A DNA stretch of 64,000 bases from Sulfuritortus calidifontis (lineage in GTDB: Bacteria; Pseudomonadota; Gammaproteobacteria; Burkholderiales; Thiobacillaceae), in contig NZ_AP018721.1 of NCBI RefSeq assembly GCF_003967275.1, forward strand, positions 2,656,637-2,720,636. Reading direction: 5' to 3'. The notes under the pieces are model-generated. The model did no database searches and was not told the origin of the DNA. It saw only the letters and a program-made list of their open reading frames with translations. Position numbers and translations under genes: made by a program. Below are positions 25,496 to 33,535 of the stretch, piece after piece; the stretch's first letter is position 1, and each line of letters starts with the position of its first letter.

Positions 25496-27120
25496 CAGCC
25501 CGCCTCCCTGCCGTGCACGCCTGCCAGCCGCGCGGCGAACTGAGCGCGTGCCAGCCGCTCGGCCAGCGCGTCGATATGGATGTCGGGCATGTGCGCGGCG
25601 ATGATGTCCAGGATTTCGGCAGCGGTCGCGCCGCGCGCGGCGGCCTCATCCAGCAGGGTCTGCACCGCGTCCGCCGCCGGTGCGAGCTGCGCCTGCCAGT
25701 CTCCGGCGGCCTCGTCTGCCAGCGCTTCGAAGGCGTCCGCCGCTGCCTGCGCATGGGCCGCGCAGCCGCAGCGCGTCGCATGCAATGCGTGCACGGCGGG
25801 AGCTACATCCGGCGTAGCGGCCATTGGCGAACCGGAAGTTTCGGCGCGGTTCGCCATTCGGTTCGCCAGTGGTTCGCCAGCCGGGTTGGGCCCGGTTGGG
25901 CCGGATGGCGCCGGATTCAGCACCGGCTCGCCATCCTTGACTTCCGGGATGCCGAACTTCTCGCGCACCCACCACTGCGGGATGGGCATGCCCGCGCCGG
26001 TGAGCTTGACCACGTGGTCGGCCAGGGCGGTGAGGTCGTTCGGGTCTTCGACCAGCAGCTTGAGCACCGGCAGCGGCGCGGCGTCTCCAAGGTTCAGCCG
26101 CACGATGGGCGCGATGAGATCGCGCGTGAGCGTGGCGGCCATCGCCCGCGCATCGGCCTCCAGCAGCTCGCGGCGAATGTCGTTGTGCACCCGCGCTTGC
26201 GACAGGCTCGCGCCGTCGTCGGTGGTCATGGTCTGCCCCAGCACGGCCTTGCTCACCTGCCGGTCGAGGTAATCGATCAGCTGGTGGTACAGATCGGCGG
26301 ATGCCGACTTGCTGCCGGATTCGATGAGCTCGAGCGCCATCTCCTGCGGGATCACCGCCGCGGCATCACTGCCGAGCGAGAACGCCGCCTGCTTGAGCAC
26401 GGCCACGTCCTCGGGGCTGGCGCCCTGGTGGTATTTGCCCACCCGGATGGGCTGGCCGAACAGCTCGGCAAACCGCGCCCAGTCGCGCATGGCGTAGCTC
26501 TTGAACACCCAGGCCCACAGCGCGCTTCGCGCCACCCCGCCCAGCAGCGGAATGCCGGATGCCACCGGCGGGGCGTGCACGATCATGCGATACGCGGGAA
26601 TCTCCGCGCCCTCCATGCTGCCATCGACCAGCCGCAGCAGCCGCCCGGTGTCGCGATCCCACGTGAACCAGTGCGCCTCGCGACGGAGGATCTGCTTCGG
26701 GTACCACACATCGCCGGATGTCTCCCACACGATCTCGGCCACGGCATACCCCTTGGCCACCGCGTCCATGAGATGCGTGATGAGCACGGACAGGTCGCTT
26801 TCGCGCACGGCGTCCGTCACCAGCTCGGCGGCCTTTTGCGCCGCGGGCGAGTCGTCCCAGGGCTGGATGTCGATGGGCAGCCCGGCTACCGCCAGCGTGC
26901 GCGTTTGCAGCACCGCGCGGTAGTGCAGGTCTTTTTCGGCGATGTCGTCCGCCGCGAGCAGGAAGTCGTGCGCGTCGCCCATGGCGGCCCGGCGCAGCAC
27001 GTCGGCCACCATCGCCGGGGTCATCGAGGCCAGCGGCCGCCACTGCCAGACGCTGCGCAGCCCCGTCTGCGCGGGGCGCGCGATTTCGGTCGTAAGGTCT
27101 TGCTTCTTCGGCGTCACCAT
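25495..27120 (-). CDS. portal protein (Mu gp29-like, DUF935)
   Basis: A 541-residue portal subunit of the DUF935 family: DLHYRAVLQTRTLAVAGLP, KGYAVAEIVWE, YPKQILRREAHWFTWD, YAMRDWARFAELFGQPIRVGKY and ILGQT-type VLGQTMTTDDGASLSQ are diagnostic. It forms the ring through which DNA is packed. The C-terminal 100 residues are a helical Ala-rich tail. The ATG at 27120 has AGGAG eight bases before it. The 20-bp motif also found in the phage ends occurs inside this gene (25775-25794), encoding VHALHAT. Confidence 0.94.
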   Translation of the reverse strand: MVTPKKQDLTTEIARPAQTGLRSVWQWRPLASMTPAMVADVLRRAAMGDAHDFLLAADDIAEKDLHYRAVLQTRTLAVAGLPIDIQPWDDSPAAQKAAELVTDAVRESDLSVLITHLMDAVAKGYAVAEIVWETSGDVWYPKQILRREAHWFTWDRDTGRLLRLVDGSMEGAEIPAYRMIVHAPPVASGIPLLGGVARSALWAWVFKSYAMRDWARFAELFGQPIRVGKYHQGASPEDVAVLKQAAFSLGSDAAAVIPQEMALELIESGSKSASADLYHQLIDYLDRQVSKAVLGQTMTTDDGASLSQARVHNDIRRELLEADARAMAATLTRDLIAPIVRLNLGDAAPLPVLKLLVEDPNDLTALADHVVKLTGAGMPIPQWWVREKFGIPEVKDGEPVLNPAPSGPTGPNPAGEPLANRMANRAETSGSPMAATPDVAPAVHALHATRCGCAAHAQAAADAFEALADEAAGDWQAQLAPAADAVQTLLDEAAARGATAAEILDIIAAHMPDIHIDALAERLARAQFAARLAGVHGREAG

Positions 27121-28550
27121 CCTGCCCACTCCTGGGCGCGCCCGCGCCCGTCAATGTCGTCCCGGCGCGGCGCGAAGCCGCGGCGCGCGACAGACTCGTA
27201 TCCATACACCGGCACACCCTCGCCGGCGGCGGCGCAGGCCAGCGCCAGCGCCCAGAAGCGGTCGGCGTGGCCCGCGCCGTCGCGGTCGGCCAGGAGCTTC
27301 GGCACGCCGCCCGCGCCCGGCTCCATGCGCACGGCGCGCAGGTCGTCGATCAATGCATCACGCGCATCGCCATGCACGTGATGCATGAGCAGCCGCCGCG
27401 CCTGCAACCGATCCTTGAGCGCCACGGCCATCTCCAGCTTGTTCGAGGCGTTGAACAGCACGCCCGACACCCGGTATTGCCCATGCCGCCGCTGCGCTTC
27501 CTGCACCGGCATCTCGCCCATGCCGGTCTGGTCGATGGCGCAGCGGGCCACGCGATAGCTGCGGAACACCGCATCCAGCCGGGCCAGCTGCGCGGCGAAG
27601 CTCTCCCCGCGCATCACCTGCATCTCGCGTAGCGCCAGCACGCCCGCGCCCACGTCCTCGAGCACGGCGATCACCGAGAGGTCGCCGCGCGCAGCAATGT
27701 CCATCCCAACATAGACCGGCCGCCCGTCGTAGGGCGGCAGCGGCGGGGCTTCCAGCGCGGCAAGGATCTCCTCGTAACTCAGCCACTCCCGCCCGGCGCG
27801 GTCGAGAAACACGCACTCGAACTCCTGCGCCCAGGTGTCCGGGTCGCGCGCGGCGCGTCGCAACTCGGCGATGTCGCGCGGCAGGCCATCCATCACCGCG
27901 TCGTGGATCGTGACCACGTGGCGGCTCCACAGGCCGTCGCCAGAGCGCCGGGCCGCCCCAAGCTCTGGCGCGGCCCCCTTGGGGGGCAGCGCAGGGTGCT
28001 CCGCACCCAAGCGTGGGGGCCCGTCCTCGGCGGTCACGATCTCGTGGAACATGTCGCCCACCCCGTTCGGGGTGGAGATGACGCGAATCTTCAAGCCGGG
28101 CTTGGAGACCACCGGCACCAGCGCCCGCCACAGCGCGCGGTTGTCCTTGTGGTGGGCGAACTCGTCGAGGATGAGGTTGTCGCTCATGCCGCGCGCCGTC
28201 TCGGGCCGCGCGGCGATCGCGCGCACGTAGGAGCCGCCGGGAAAGCGCACCATCGCCGCCTGCTCATCGAGCCCCAGGCTGGTGTCGGTCAGCTCCTCGA
28301 AGGCCGCGCCGATGGCCCGGCAGTGCAGCTTGACGCCGTTGTTCATGGCGTCCAGCGCCCGGTCGCGCGAAATCGACAGAATCGTCCAGCGGGAAATCCG
28401 CCCATCGGCCTCGGCATCGAGGCAGTCGAGCACCGCCTCCAGCGTGGTGGTGAAGGTCTTGCCCGTCTGGCGGCTCCACATCGCCGCCTTCCAGCGGCTG
28501 GCATCAGCCAGGTAGCGGCGCTGGTAGGGGTAGAGGATGGGGGCGGTCAT
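27114..28550 (-). CDS. terminase large subunit (Mu gp28-like)
   Basis: A 478-residue packaging motor. The ATPase has MWSRQTGKTFTTTLE (Walker A), NLILDEFAHHKDNRALW (Walker B) and VISTPNG; the nuclease has VGMDIAARGDLSVIAVLEDV and IDQTGMGE. The start overlaps the upstream small gene by ATGA. Between the two domains 22 residues (PPRLGAEHPALPPKGAAPEL and on) come from a palindromic repeat inserted in frame, so the protein may carry an extra loop but should still work. Confidence 0.94.
   Translation of the reverse strand: MTAPILYPYQRRYLADASRWKAAMWSRQTGKTFTTTLEAVLDCLDAEADGRISRWTILSISRDRALDAMNNGVKLHCRAIGAAFEELTDTSLGLDEQAAMVRFPGGSYVRAIAARPETARGMSDNLILDEFAHHKDNRALWRALVPVVSKPGLKIRVISTPNGVGDMFHEIVTAEDGPPRLGAEHPALPPKGAAPELGAARRSGDGLWSRHVVTIHDAVMDGLPRDIAELRRAARDPDTWAQEFECVFLDRAGREWLSYEEILAALEAPPLPPYDGRPVYVGMDIAARGDLSVIAVLEDVGAGVLALREMQVMRGESFAAQLARLDAVFRSYRVARCAIDQTGMGEMPVQEAQRRHGQYRVSGVLFNASNKLEMAVALKDRLQARRLLMHHVHGDARDALIDDLRAVRMEPGAGGVPKLLADRDGAGHADRFWALALACAAAGEGVPVYGYESVARRGFAPRRDDIDGRGRAQEWAGW
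27955..28020. repeat. 66-bp palindromic repeat inserted in frame in the terminase gene
   Basis: Contains GCCCCCTTGGGGGGC (27973-27987) and GGGTGC-TCC-GCACCC (27994-28008), bounded by imperfect inverted ends CCCCAAGC / GCGTGGGG. Its length is 22 codons, so the frame is kept. Very similar GC-rich repeats are scattered between genes in Burkholderiales; seeing one inside a phage gene suggests a recent insertion. The family likeness is from memory and unsearched. Confidence 0.65.
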
Positions 28551-28669
28551 GACAACTCGATCACCACGACCGTTCGCCACAGATGGATGCACAGCCCGTC
28601 CCACCAGTAGATGCCGAAACCGGCCACCGGGTCGAAACGCCGGTAAATCCGCAGCCCATTAACCGCCAT
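28547..28669 (-). CDS. very small phage protein between terminase subunits
   Basis: A 40-residue protein (MAVNGLRIYRRFDPVAGFGI, then YWWDGLCIHLWRT). Its start overlaps the end of the small terminase gene by 11 bases and its TGA overlaps the ATG of the large terminase (ATGA), which argues that it is translated and couples the two. Aromatic-rich; function unknown. Confidence 0.6.
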   Translation of the reverse strand: MAVNGLRIYRRFDPVAGFGIYWWDGLCIHLWRTVVVIELS

Positions 28670-29189
28670 ACAACCCCTCCCGGATGGCCTTGAGCGTCTC
28701 GGCATCGAGCGCCTTGCCCGCATTGCGTGCGACGCGCTCCACCTCGTCGATCTTCGCCCGCACCTCGTCCGCCCACCGCTTTTGCCCGATGCTGGCGCGA
28801 CTGGCCTCGGCGATCGCACGGGCGGCCTGGCTCAAGACCTTGACCTGCTCGGCCGGGTCGGCGATGTCGGCCGCCTCGGTCACCCGGCTCATGGCGTCGA
28901 ACAGTGCCGACTGCACCATGCGCAGCACGGCGGCGGAGTGCTCGTCGGCCTCGTCCGGCGATGCCTGCGCGATCAGCCGCGCCGCCTCGGTGCTTGCCTT
29001 GATGCGCAGCATCACCGCCTGCACCCGCTGGTCGTAGCGGTGCAGGCTGCTCTTGCCGATCTCGTAGCCCTGCTCTTTCAGCCACGCAGCCAGCGCCTCA
29101 TAGCCGCCGTGCGTGCGGTCGGCCAAGAGGCGCTCCAGCTCGGCCTTGAGCGCGGGCGGCAGGGTGTCCACTTTGCTGCGGCGCGCCAT
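28659..29189 (-). CDS. terminase small subunit (Mu gp27-like, DUF3486)
   Basis: A 176-residue protein of the DUF3486 family: MARRSKVDTLPPALKAELER, GGYEALAAWLKEQGYEIGKSSLHRYDQ (at about 27-53) is a helix-turn-helix typical of Mu gp27, and the C-terminal half is helical (SQAARAIAEASRASIGQKRW). It recognises the phage DNA for packaging. In Mu packaging starts near the c end and proceeds by headfuls into host DNA; the same is expected here. Confidence 0.9.
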   Translation of the reverse strand: MARRSKVDTLPPALKAELERLLADRTHGGYEALAAWLKEQGYEIGKSSLHRYDQRVQAVMLRIKASTEAARLIAQASPDEADEHSAAVLRMVQSALFDAMSRVTEAADIADPAEQVKVLSQAARAIAEASRASIGQKRWADEVRAKIDEVERVARNAGKALDAETLKAIREGLYGG

Positions 29190-29191
29190 GC

Positions 29192-29518
29192 TCACCACCT
29201 CGGCGGGCGCGCCAGGCCCGCTGGCGCGTCGGCGCGGTACTCGTACACGTCCTCGCCGAGCGCGGTGAGCTTCGCCGACCAGATGGGCGAGGCATCGCGC
29301 ACGATGGCGGCGAGCCCGTGGGATTCCAGCCAGCCGAGCTCGCGCCGGATGAGGTCGGCGGTGGCGTAGATCGGGATCTCGTGCGCGCACGACAGCAGGA
29401 CATCTTCGCGCGTGCCGTAGGGACGCGCGTGCCACAGCGCGGTGAGCATCAGCCAGCGCAGCGCTTCGCGCTCGGCGCGGGCCATGTCGATGGCGGCATC
29501 GATGCGGCGTTCAGTCAT
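29192..29518 (-). CDS. winged-helix-like phage protein (Mu gp26 position)
   Basis: A 108-residue protein. A helix (ALRWLMLTALWHARPYGTRE) is followed by a helix-turn-helix pattern (YATADLIRRELGWLESHGLA) and a strand (SAKLTALGEDVYEY), like an ArsR-type wing. Proteins of this type lie just before the small terminase gene in Mu-like phages. Role unknown. Confidence 0.75.
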   Translation of the reverse strand: MTERRIDAAIDMARAEREALRWLMLTALWHARPYGTREDVLLSCAHEIPIYATADLIRRELGWLESHGLAAIVRDASPIWSAKLTALGEDVYEYRADAPAGLARPPRW

Positions 29519-29804
29519 GGGATGATCTCCTGGCGAGCAGCTCGTAGAGGCGGTCGAGCTTGGTGTTGATGGCGGTGAATTCGCGGATGGCGTCCTCGCG
29601 CCGCTGGTAGTGCAGCGGCAGCTCGGCCATCAGCCGCTCGAAGCGGCTCTCCAGATCGTCGATGCGGGTGAGCCGGATCTCGATGTCGGAGAGCAGCCGG
29701 CCGGCGAACCACTTGAGCAGGGCGAAGATGCTGGCCATCAGCGTCCCGCCGACGGCCAGCATGGCAGGCCAGTTGCCCGCGCCGATCAGCACGTCACCTT
29801 CCAT
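29511..29804 (-). CDS. membrane-anchored coiled-coil protein (Mu gp25-like, DUF2730 type)
   Basis: A 97-residue protein with one transmembrane helix (MLAVGGTLMASIFALLKWFA) followed by a charged coiled coil (IEIRLTRIDDLESRFERLMA, INTKLDRLYELLARR). This layout and the position before gp26/gp27-like genes match DUF2730 proteins of Mu-like phages. A role in lysis or in a DNA-packaging site at the membrane is guesswork. Confidence 0.7.
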   Translation of the reverse strand: MEGDVLIGAGNWPAMLAVGGTLMASIFALLKWFAGRLLSDIEIRLTRIDDLESRFERLMAELPLHYQRREDAIREFTAINTKLDRLYELLARRSSHD

Positions 29805-30357
29805 GCGTCACCTCGTCCCAGTGGCGGATGGCGTCGATGCGGGCGCGGCAGTCGTCGTAGGCGCCGATGGCTTCGGCGATCCAGGCTCCGAGGTCGGCTT
29901 CGCGGACTGGCTCGCCGGGATCGGCGGCAGACTCGGCAGCGGCTGGAGCAGGCCCGGCGGCACGCGCGGGCAGGTCGCCGGCACCGGCGGCGCCGAGCCG
30001 GGCGTTGAGCAGCCCGCGAGCAGCGCCAGACAGGCCGCAAGACTGGGCAGTCGGTAGCGCATAAAGACTCTCCTTGAGGCGTTTTTCGGTGGCGGCAAGG
30101 CGCGCCTGTGTCGCATGCAATGCGTGCACGGCCCGGCGTTCCGCATCCTGAGCGGCAGCCAGGCGCGCGGCGGCCTCTTCGGCGGCGCGGCGCTGAGACT
30201 CGGCGGCTTCGGCACGGCACTGGGCGGTGGCGGCCTCTGCGCGGGCGATGCGGCCCTCGTTGAGCCTGCCATTGAGCGCGTAGCCACTGGCAAAACCAGC
30301 GCCCACGCAGACGAGCGCGGCGGCGATGGCGGGCCATGGCGTGGTGAGCGGGATCAC
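29794..30357 (-). CDS. inner-membrane spanin (Rz-like)
   Basis: A 187-residue protein with an N-terminal transmembrane anchor (IAAALVCVGAGFASGYALNG) and a long periplasmic coiled coil (ARAEAATAQCRAEAAESQRRAAEEAAARLA within 45-80), as in Rz. With Rz1 it fuses the inner and outer membranes at lysis. A GTG start is chosen because it overlaps the lysozyme stop (GTGA); longer forms are out-of-frame lysozyme sequence. The 20-bp phage motif lies inside (30110-30129), encoding VHALHAT. Confidence 0.85.
   Translation of the reverse strand: MIPLTTPWPAIAAALVCVGAGFASGYALNGRLNEGRIARAEAATAQCRAEAAESQRRAAEEAAARLAAAQDAERRAVHALHATQARLAATEKRLKESLYALPTAQSCGLSGAARGLLNARLGAAGAGDLPARAAGPAPAAAESAADPGEPVREADLGAWIAEAIGAYDDCRARIDAIRHWDEVTHGR
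29808..30062 (-). CDS. outer-membrane spanin lipoprotein (Rz1-like), nested in Rz
   Basis: An 84-residue protein in the +1 frame wholly inside the Rz-like gene. MRYRLPSLAACLALLAGCST is a lipoprotein signal with lipobox LLAGC, and the mature part is very proline-rich (VPPGLLQPLPSLPPIPAS), the hallmark of Rz1. AAGGAGAG lies before the ATG. Together with Rz this completes a normal two-component spanin. Confidence 0.88.
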   Translation of the reverse strand: MRYRLPSLAACLALLAGCSTPGSAPPVPATCPRVPPGLLQPLPSLPPIPASQSAKPTSEPGSPKPSAPTTTAAPASTPSATGTR

Positions 30358-30839
30358 TGCGCCGCCTCCCCGATGCACTGCCGGTACTCGGCCTCGCGGC
30401 GCTTCTTGAGCCCGGCGAGTTCGACGCCGCCTGCGCGCGTCCAGCGCAGGATTTCGCGGCAGGCCCCGGCGTAGTCCGGCGGGGTCTGCTTGAGCTTCTT
30501 GACCAGCGTGGAGCGGCAAAACGCCGCCGACCCGATGTTGTAGGCCAGCGACTGGAACGCCGTCGCCTCGCCGGGCGAGAGCGGCACCTCGCCGATGCAT
30601 GCGGCGGCCTCGCGCCAGATGCGGTCGGCATCGCGCGCGAGCATCACCACGGCGCGCTCGGGCGTGACGGTATCGCCCGGCTTTACGGGCCTGCCGTCCG
30701 GGTGGGCGGTGGAGCCAAAGCCCACCGTCTGCACGCCCGCGCCGTCGTCATACGCGCGCGACCGATACCCCTCGTGCACGGCGATGCCGGACACGGTGAG
30801 GGCGGAGACGGTGATCAGGATGGCGGGCGTGCGTTTCAT
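30354..30839 (-). CDS. SAR endolysin (GH24 lysozyme)
   Basis: A 161-residue murein hydrolase. The first 20 residues (MKRTPAILITVSALTVSGIA) form a weakly hydrophobic signal-arrest-release helix, so it can be exported without a classical holin. The catalytic triad pattern is HEGYRSRAYDDGAGVQTVGFG (E23, D31 or D32, T37). YNIGSAAFCRSTLVKKL is also typical. It is the first gene after the Mor-like activator, from which it is separated by 59 bases that probably hold the middle/late promoter. Confidence 0.93.
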   Translation of the reverse strand: MKRTPAILITVSALTVSGIAVHEGYRSRAYDDGAGVQTVGFGSTAHPDGRPVKPGDTVTPERAVVMLARDADRIWREAAACIGEVPLSPGEATAFQSLAYNIGSAAFCRSTLVKKLKQTPPDYAGACREILRWTRAGGVELAGLKKRREAEYRQCIGEAAQ

Positions 30840-30898
30840 GCCCAGGATGGTGCCGCGCGCGCGAGCGGCGCGGCAGGCCGAACGCGTTCAGGGGTGGG

Positions 30899-31261
30899 TC
30901 AGAACAGCGTGCCGTTGAGATCTGGCTCGGGCAGCCGCCCGAGGATGTTGTAGATGTGCCGCTCGGTGTAGCCGTAGCGCCGGGCCAGCGCCTTGACGCT
31001 TGCGCCCGCATCGTACTCGGCGCGGATGCACGCGCGCACAGCCTCGCGCCGCGCGCCGTCGCACTTGGGGATGTAAAGCTCCGTGCCGCCCACGTAGCGC
31101 ACCAGCGCCTCCTGCGCGGGCTGCGGCAGGTCCACGAGCGGGCCTGAGAGCGGCAGGCGCTTGGGGATGGCGACCGACAGCCCGCCGCAGGTCTGGATGA
31201 GCGTCTCCAGCGCCTCGCGTCCGATGAGCTGCTCCAGAAAGCGCGTGTCGGCCAGCGCCAT
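30899..31261 (-). CDS. mor: Mor-like middle/late transcription activator
   Basis: A 120-residue protein of the Mor/C family of Mu. The N-terminal part (RFLEQLIGREALETLIQTCG) is the dimerisation domain, and the C-terminal part (ELYIPKCDGARREAVRACIR, GASVKALARRYGYTERHIYN) is the helix-turn-helix. It should turn on the lysis and morphogenesis genes that begin at 30839. The start shares bases with the upstream stop (TGATG). Confidence 0.93.
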   Translation of the reverse strand: MALADTRFLEQLIGREALETLIQTCGGLSVAIPKRLPLSGPLVDLPQPAQEALVRYVGGTELYIPKCDGARREAVRACIRAEYDAGASVKALARRYGYTERHIYNILGRLPEPDLNGTLF

Positions 31262-31479
31262 CAGGCCGTCTCCCGCTCGATGAGCCGGTACAGCCACACA
31301 TCGCCCTCGCGGCGGCAGGCGATGTCGAATCCGTTGGCGCGCAGCTCGGCGATGCAGGAGTTCACCGCGCACACCGATGCGCCGACCACGATGTCGAGCG
31401 TGGTGTGCTCGCGCCCGTCGGAGAGATAGTCCAGCACCCGCTGCAAGCGGGCTGACGTTTCCAGCCTGGCAGCTTTCAT
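31261..31479 (-). CDS. small winged-helix phage protein
   Basis: A 72-residue protein with a winged helix-turn-helix pattern (LQRVLDYLSDGREHTTLDIV, SVCAVNSCIAELRANGFDI, then WLYRLIE). Similar proteins are found in the early regions of phages next to replication or Mor-type genes. ATGA overlap upstream and TGATG overlap downstream link it to the Mor gene. Function unknown. Confidence 0.75.
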   Translation of the reverse strand: MKAARLETSARLQRVLDYLSDGREHTTLDIVVGASVCAVNSCIAELRANGFDIACRREGDVWLYRLIERETA

Positions 31480-31844
31480 GTCGTGATCCTCAGCTTATCG
31501 CGCAGCTCGGCCAGCATGCGCAGTGCCCTCTTTCTGTCCTCATCGCTCACTTTCGGCGGCGGCAGCTTCGCCTGCTCTGGCCGCGCGGGCATGTGCTCCC
31601 AGATCGCAGCCGGGGCAGGCCAGCGCGTGCAGTGCGCGGCCAGCCGCCGGAACGCTTCGCGCAGGCGCGGCGCATCGAGCGCCTCGTCCCAGGCCACGCC
31701 GCGCACGATCAGCGCGTCCGCCCAGGCCAGCGCCACTGCCTCCACCGCATCCGCAGGCGGGCAGCCGTCGAGCCTGAGCACCAGCAGCCGCTGGATGCCC
31801 TCGGCCACCTCGGCCACCAGCCAGCCCGGCGCGGCATCACTCAT
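31476..31844 (-). CDS. hypothetical early phage protein
   Basis: A 122-residue protein, helical, with WLVAEVAEGIQRLLVLRLDG, AWDEALDAPRLREAFRRLAA, then RWPAPAAIWEHMPARPEQAK and a charged end. The R-W-P-A-P-x-x-I pattern occurs in phage proteins of unknown function in Mu-like and other phages. It is coupled by short overlaps to both neighbours. No function can be given. Confidence 0.7.
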   Translation of the reverse strand: MSDAAPGWLVAEVAEGIQRLLVLRLDGCPPADAVEAVALAWADALIVRGVAWDEALDAPRLREAFRRLAAHCTRWPAPAAIWEHMPARPEQAKLPPPKVSDEDRKRALRMLAELRDKLRITT

Positions 31845-32322
31845 GGCCCACCTCCCCGCGCGCGCGGCGCTTGAGCGCCTCCAGCCGCATCACGCCGTCC
31901 ACGGTGGCCGAAGGGGCCTTGATGCGATCCACCCGCTGCGATGCATGCGGCGCGGGCTGCGCCACCATCACCGCGCCCGCCGCCTGCGGCGCGCCTTCGA
32001 GCACGCGCTTGAGATATCCGTGGCTCTTGATGGGGGTCGCGCCCCCCTTGGCGCGGATGGCCTCCGTGGTCTCTGAGAGCGCCAAGGCCAGCCGCGCGGC
32101 ATCGTCCGACAGCGCCAGCGCCTCGCGCGCGAGCCTGAGCGCGCGATCCCAGCGCAGATCCTGCTTCGCAGGCCGCCACAGACCAAGATACCCCACCAGC
32201 GCGCGCGAGAGCGTCGCATCCAGTGCGGACAGCACGCCGAGCAGCTCGCGCGCGGCGTCATCCTGGACGATGGCCTCCAGGCTCAGGTGGCTGTGGCACA
32301 CCGGGCAGCGCCCCAGCATCAT
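31837..32322 (-). CDS. zinc-binding early phage protein
   Basis: A 161-residue protein beginning with a possible zinc site (CPVCHSHLS) followed by ARELLGVLSALDATLSRALV and GYLGLWRPAKQDLRWDRALR. This block is shared by hypothetical proteins of transposable phages next to GemA. The C-terminus is variable and basic. The start overlaps the GemA-like stop. Function unknown. Confidence 0.72.
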   Translation of the reverse strand: MMLGRCPVCHSHLSLEAIVQDDAARELLGVLSALDATLSRALVGYLGLWRPAKQDLRWDRALRLAREALALSDDAARLALALSETTEAIRAKGGATPIKSHGYLKRVLEGAPQAAGAVMVAQPAPHASQRVDRIKAPSATVDGVMRLEALKRRARGEVGHE

Positions 32323-32753
32323 GCCGCCGCCCCCTTCTTGGCGCGCTGGCGCTTCCAGCGCATCAGCCCGCTGATCACGCTAGAGGCCGCCTCCTTGGTA
32401 AGCCAGGCCGCCCGATCTACACGCGCCGTGCGGCGCAGAAAGGCGGCCAGCCGCGCATCCGACAGCCCCGCGTCCCAGCCCATCTCCCAGGCCAGCCGCT
32501 CGATGGTGGCGAGCTGCCAGCGCGTCACCATCCCCGGCGCCTCGGCGCACGCCGGCGCGGCGGCGCGCACCTGCGCACCCATTCGCCCCCAGTGGTCGAT
32601 GAGCCTGACCAGCTCGGCCACCGTCATGTCGCGGCAGCTTTCCTTGCCGGTCACCATCTGCTGGACGGCGCGACGGTCGTCCTCATCCGCGCACCCGGCC
32701 TGCTTTGCCGCCATGTGCGCCTGGGCCATGAGCGTTCTGCGTCGTGCATCCAT
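32319..32753 (-). CDS. gemA: GemA-like regulatory protein (DUF1018)
   Basis: A 144-residue protein with the DUF1018 / gp16 pattern: RRTLMAQAHMAAKQAG, YR-like DDRRAVQQMVTGKESCRDMT, ELVRLIDHW, then a second half with TRWQLATIERLAWEMGWDAG and FLRRTARVDRAAWLTKEAAS. In Mu GemA changes host DNA supercoiling and gene expression. GGAG stands five bases before the ATG. It comes three genes before Mor, as in Mu. Confidence 0.88.
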   Translation of the reverse strand: MDARRRTLMAQAHMAAKQAGCADEDDRRAVQQMVTGKESCRDMTVAELVRLIDHWGRMGAQVRAAAPACAEAPGMVTRWQLATIERLAWEMGWDAGLSDARLAAFLRRTARVDRAAWLTKEAASSVISGLMRWKRQRAKKGAAA

Positions 32754-32811
32754 ATCGTCTCCTGCAAGATGACCCCGTGCATGCCCACGCGCGCGATGGG
32801 CATGGGCTGGG

Positions 32812-33018
32812 TCACGCCGCGGCCATGTCCTGCCAGAGATAGCGCCCGGCAATGGCTTCGTACGCCTTGATGGCGTGCTCCGCACGACCGTGCATAGCGA
32901 TGTCGTGCAGCGCCTGCTCATACCGCGCCAGCCGCGCCATGGCGAGCACCACCACATCTGCGTCAGTCTTTGTAGACATCCCGGTCGCGATGCGGTCGAT
33001 CAAGTCATCGGTCATCAT
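32812..33018 (-). CDS. small hypothetical early phage protein
   Basis: A 68-residue helical protein (MTDDLIDRIATGMSTKTDAD, VVLAMARLARYEQALHDIAM). Two ATG codons in tandem (33018, 33015) overlap the stop of the upstream gene; GGAG a few bases before supports this. No family recognised. The 58 bases between its stop and the GemA-like start hold only that gene's ribosome site and a short GCATGCCC/GGGCATG inverted repeat near 32783-32808. Confidence 0.65.
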   Translation of the reverse strand: MMTDDLIDRIATGMSTKTDADVVVLAMARLARYEQALHDIAMHGRAEHAIKAYEAIAGRYLWQDMAAA

Positions 33019-33491
33019 TTCTCCGCCCTCCACGTCACGGCAGCCGACTTGCCCACCGTCAGGCATGCGCCGATGGCAGGCTTCAGCGGCTCGTCGCCGT
33101 CGCAGGCCATCTCGATGAGCCGCGCCTCCGGCTTGTAGGCGATCTCGGTCTTTACCAGATCGGCAAAGCGCTCGCCCAGCACCGCGCGCAGCCGCTCGGC
33201 GTCCTTAATCTTGACCGCCTCGCGCTCGGCGATGGACGCACGGCACACCCCGTGCACGATGAGGCTCGCGCCCGCGCCGTGCGCCTCGATGAGCTGCGCG
33301 TGGATCGCCTTGAGCTGCGCATCCAGCTCGTCGATGCGCTTTTTGATGTCCCAGCCCTGCATCACCAGCCGGATGTCCGCCGCTGCCAGCGGCACGATCT
33401 CGCCGCCATCGCGCAGCAGCTTTTCGCCGGCGGGCAGGCCAGCCTTGGCCATCTTTGCCGTGTCTTGCTCTTTCGTTGCCACTTTTGCCAT
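33015..33491 (-). CDS. hypothetical early phage protein (possible Gam-position protein)
   Basis: A 158-residue protein with a charged start, a coiled-coil segment (KRIDELDAQLKAIHAQLIEA) and a C-terminal part with EIAYKPEARLIEMACDGDEP and LTVGKSAAVTWRAEK. The place after MuB is that of Gam-type end-protection proteins in related phages, and a coiled coil would fit, but the Gam sequence pattern is not evident. I leave it unnamed. Confidence 0.7.
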   Translation of the reverse strand: MAKVATKEQDTAKMAKAGLPAGEKLLRDGGEIVPLAAADIRLVMQGWDIKKRIDELDAQLKAIHAQLIEAHGAGASLIVHGVCRASIAEREAVKIKDAERLRAVLGERFADLVKTEIAYKPEARLIEMACDGDEPLKPAIGACLTVGKSAAVTWRAEK

Positions 33492-33535
33492 GATGTACTC
33501 CTGTCACTCCGCCCGGCCAGGCGGCATGCCCTCTG

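Noticed and set aside
29808..30293. Longer form of the Rz1-like frame starting at 30293
   Set aside because: The first 77 residues lack the lipoprotein signal and are shadow of the Rz frame; the lipobox start at 30062 explains the gene.
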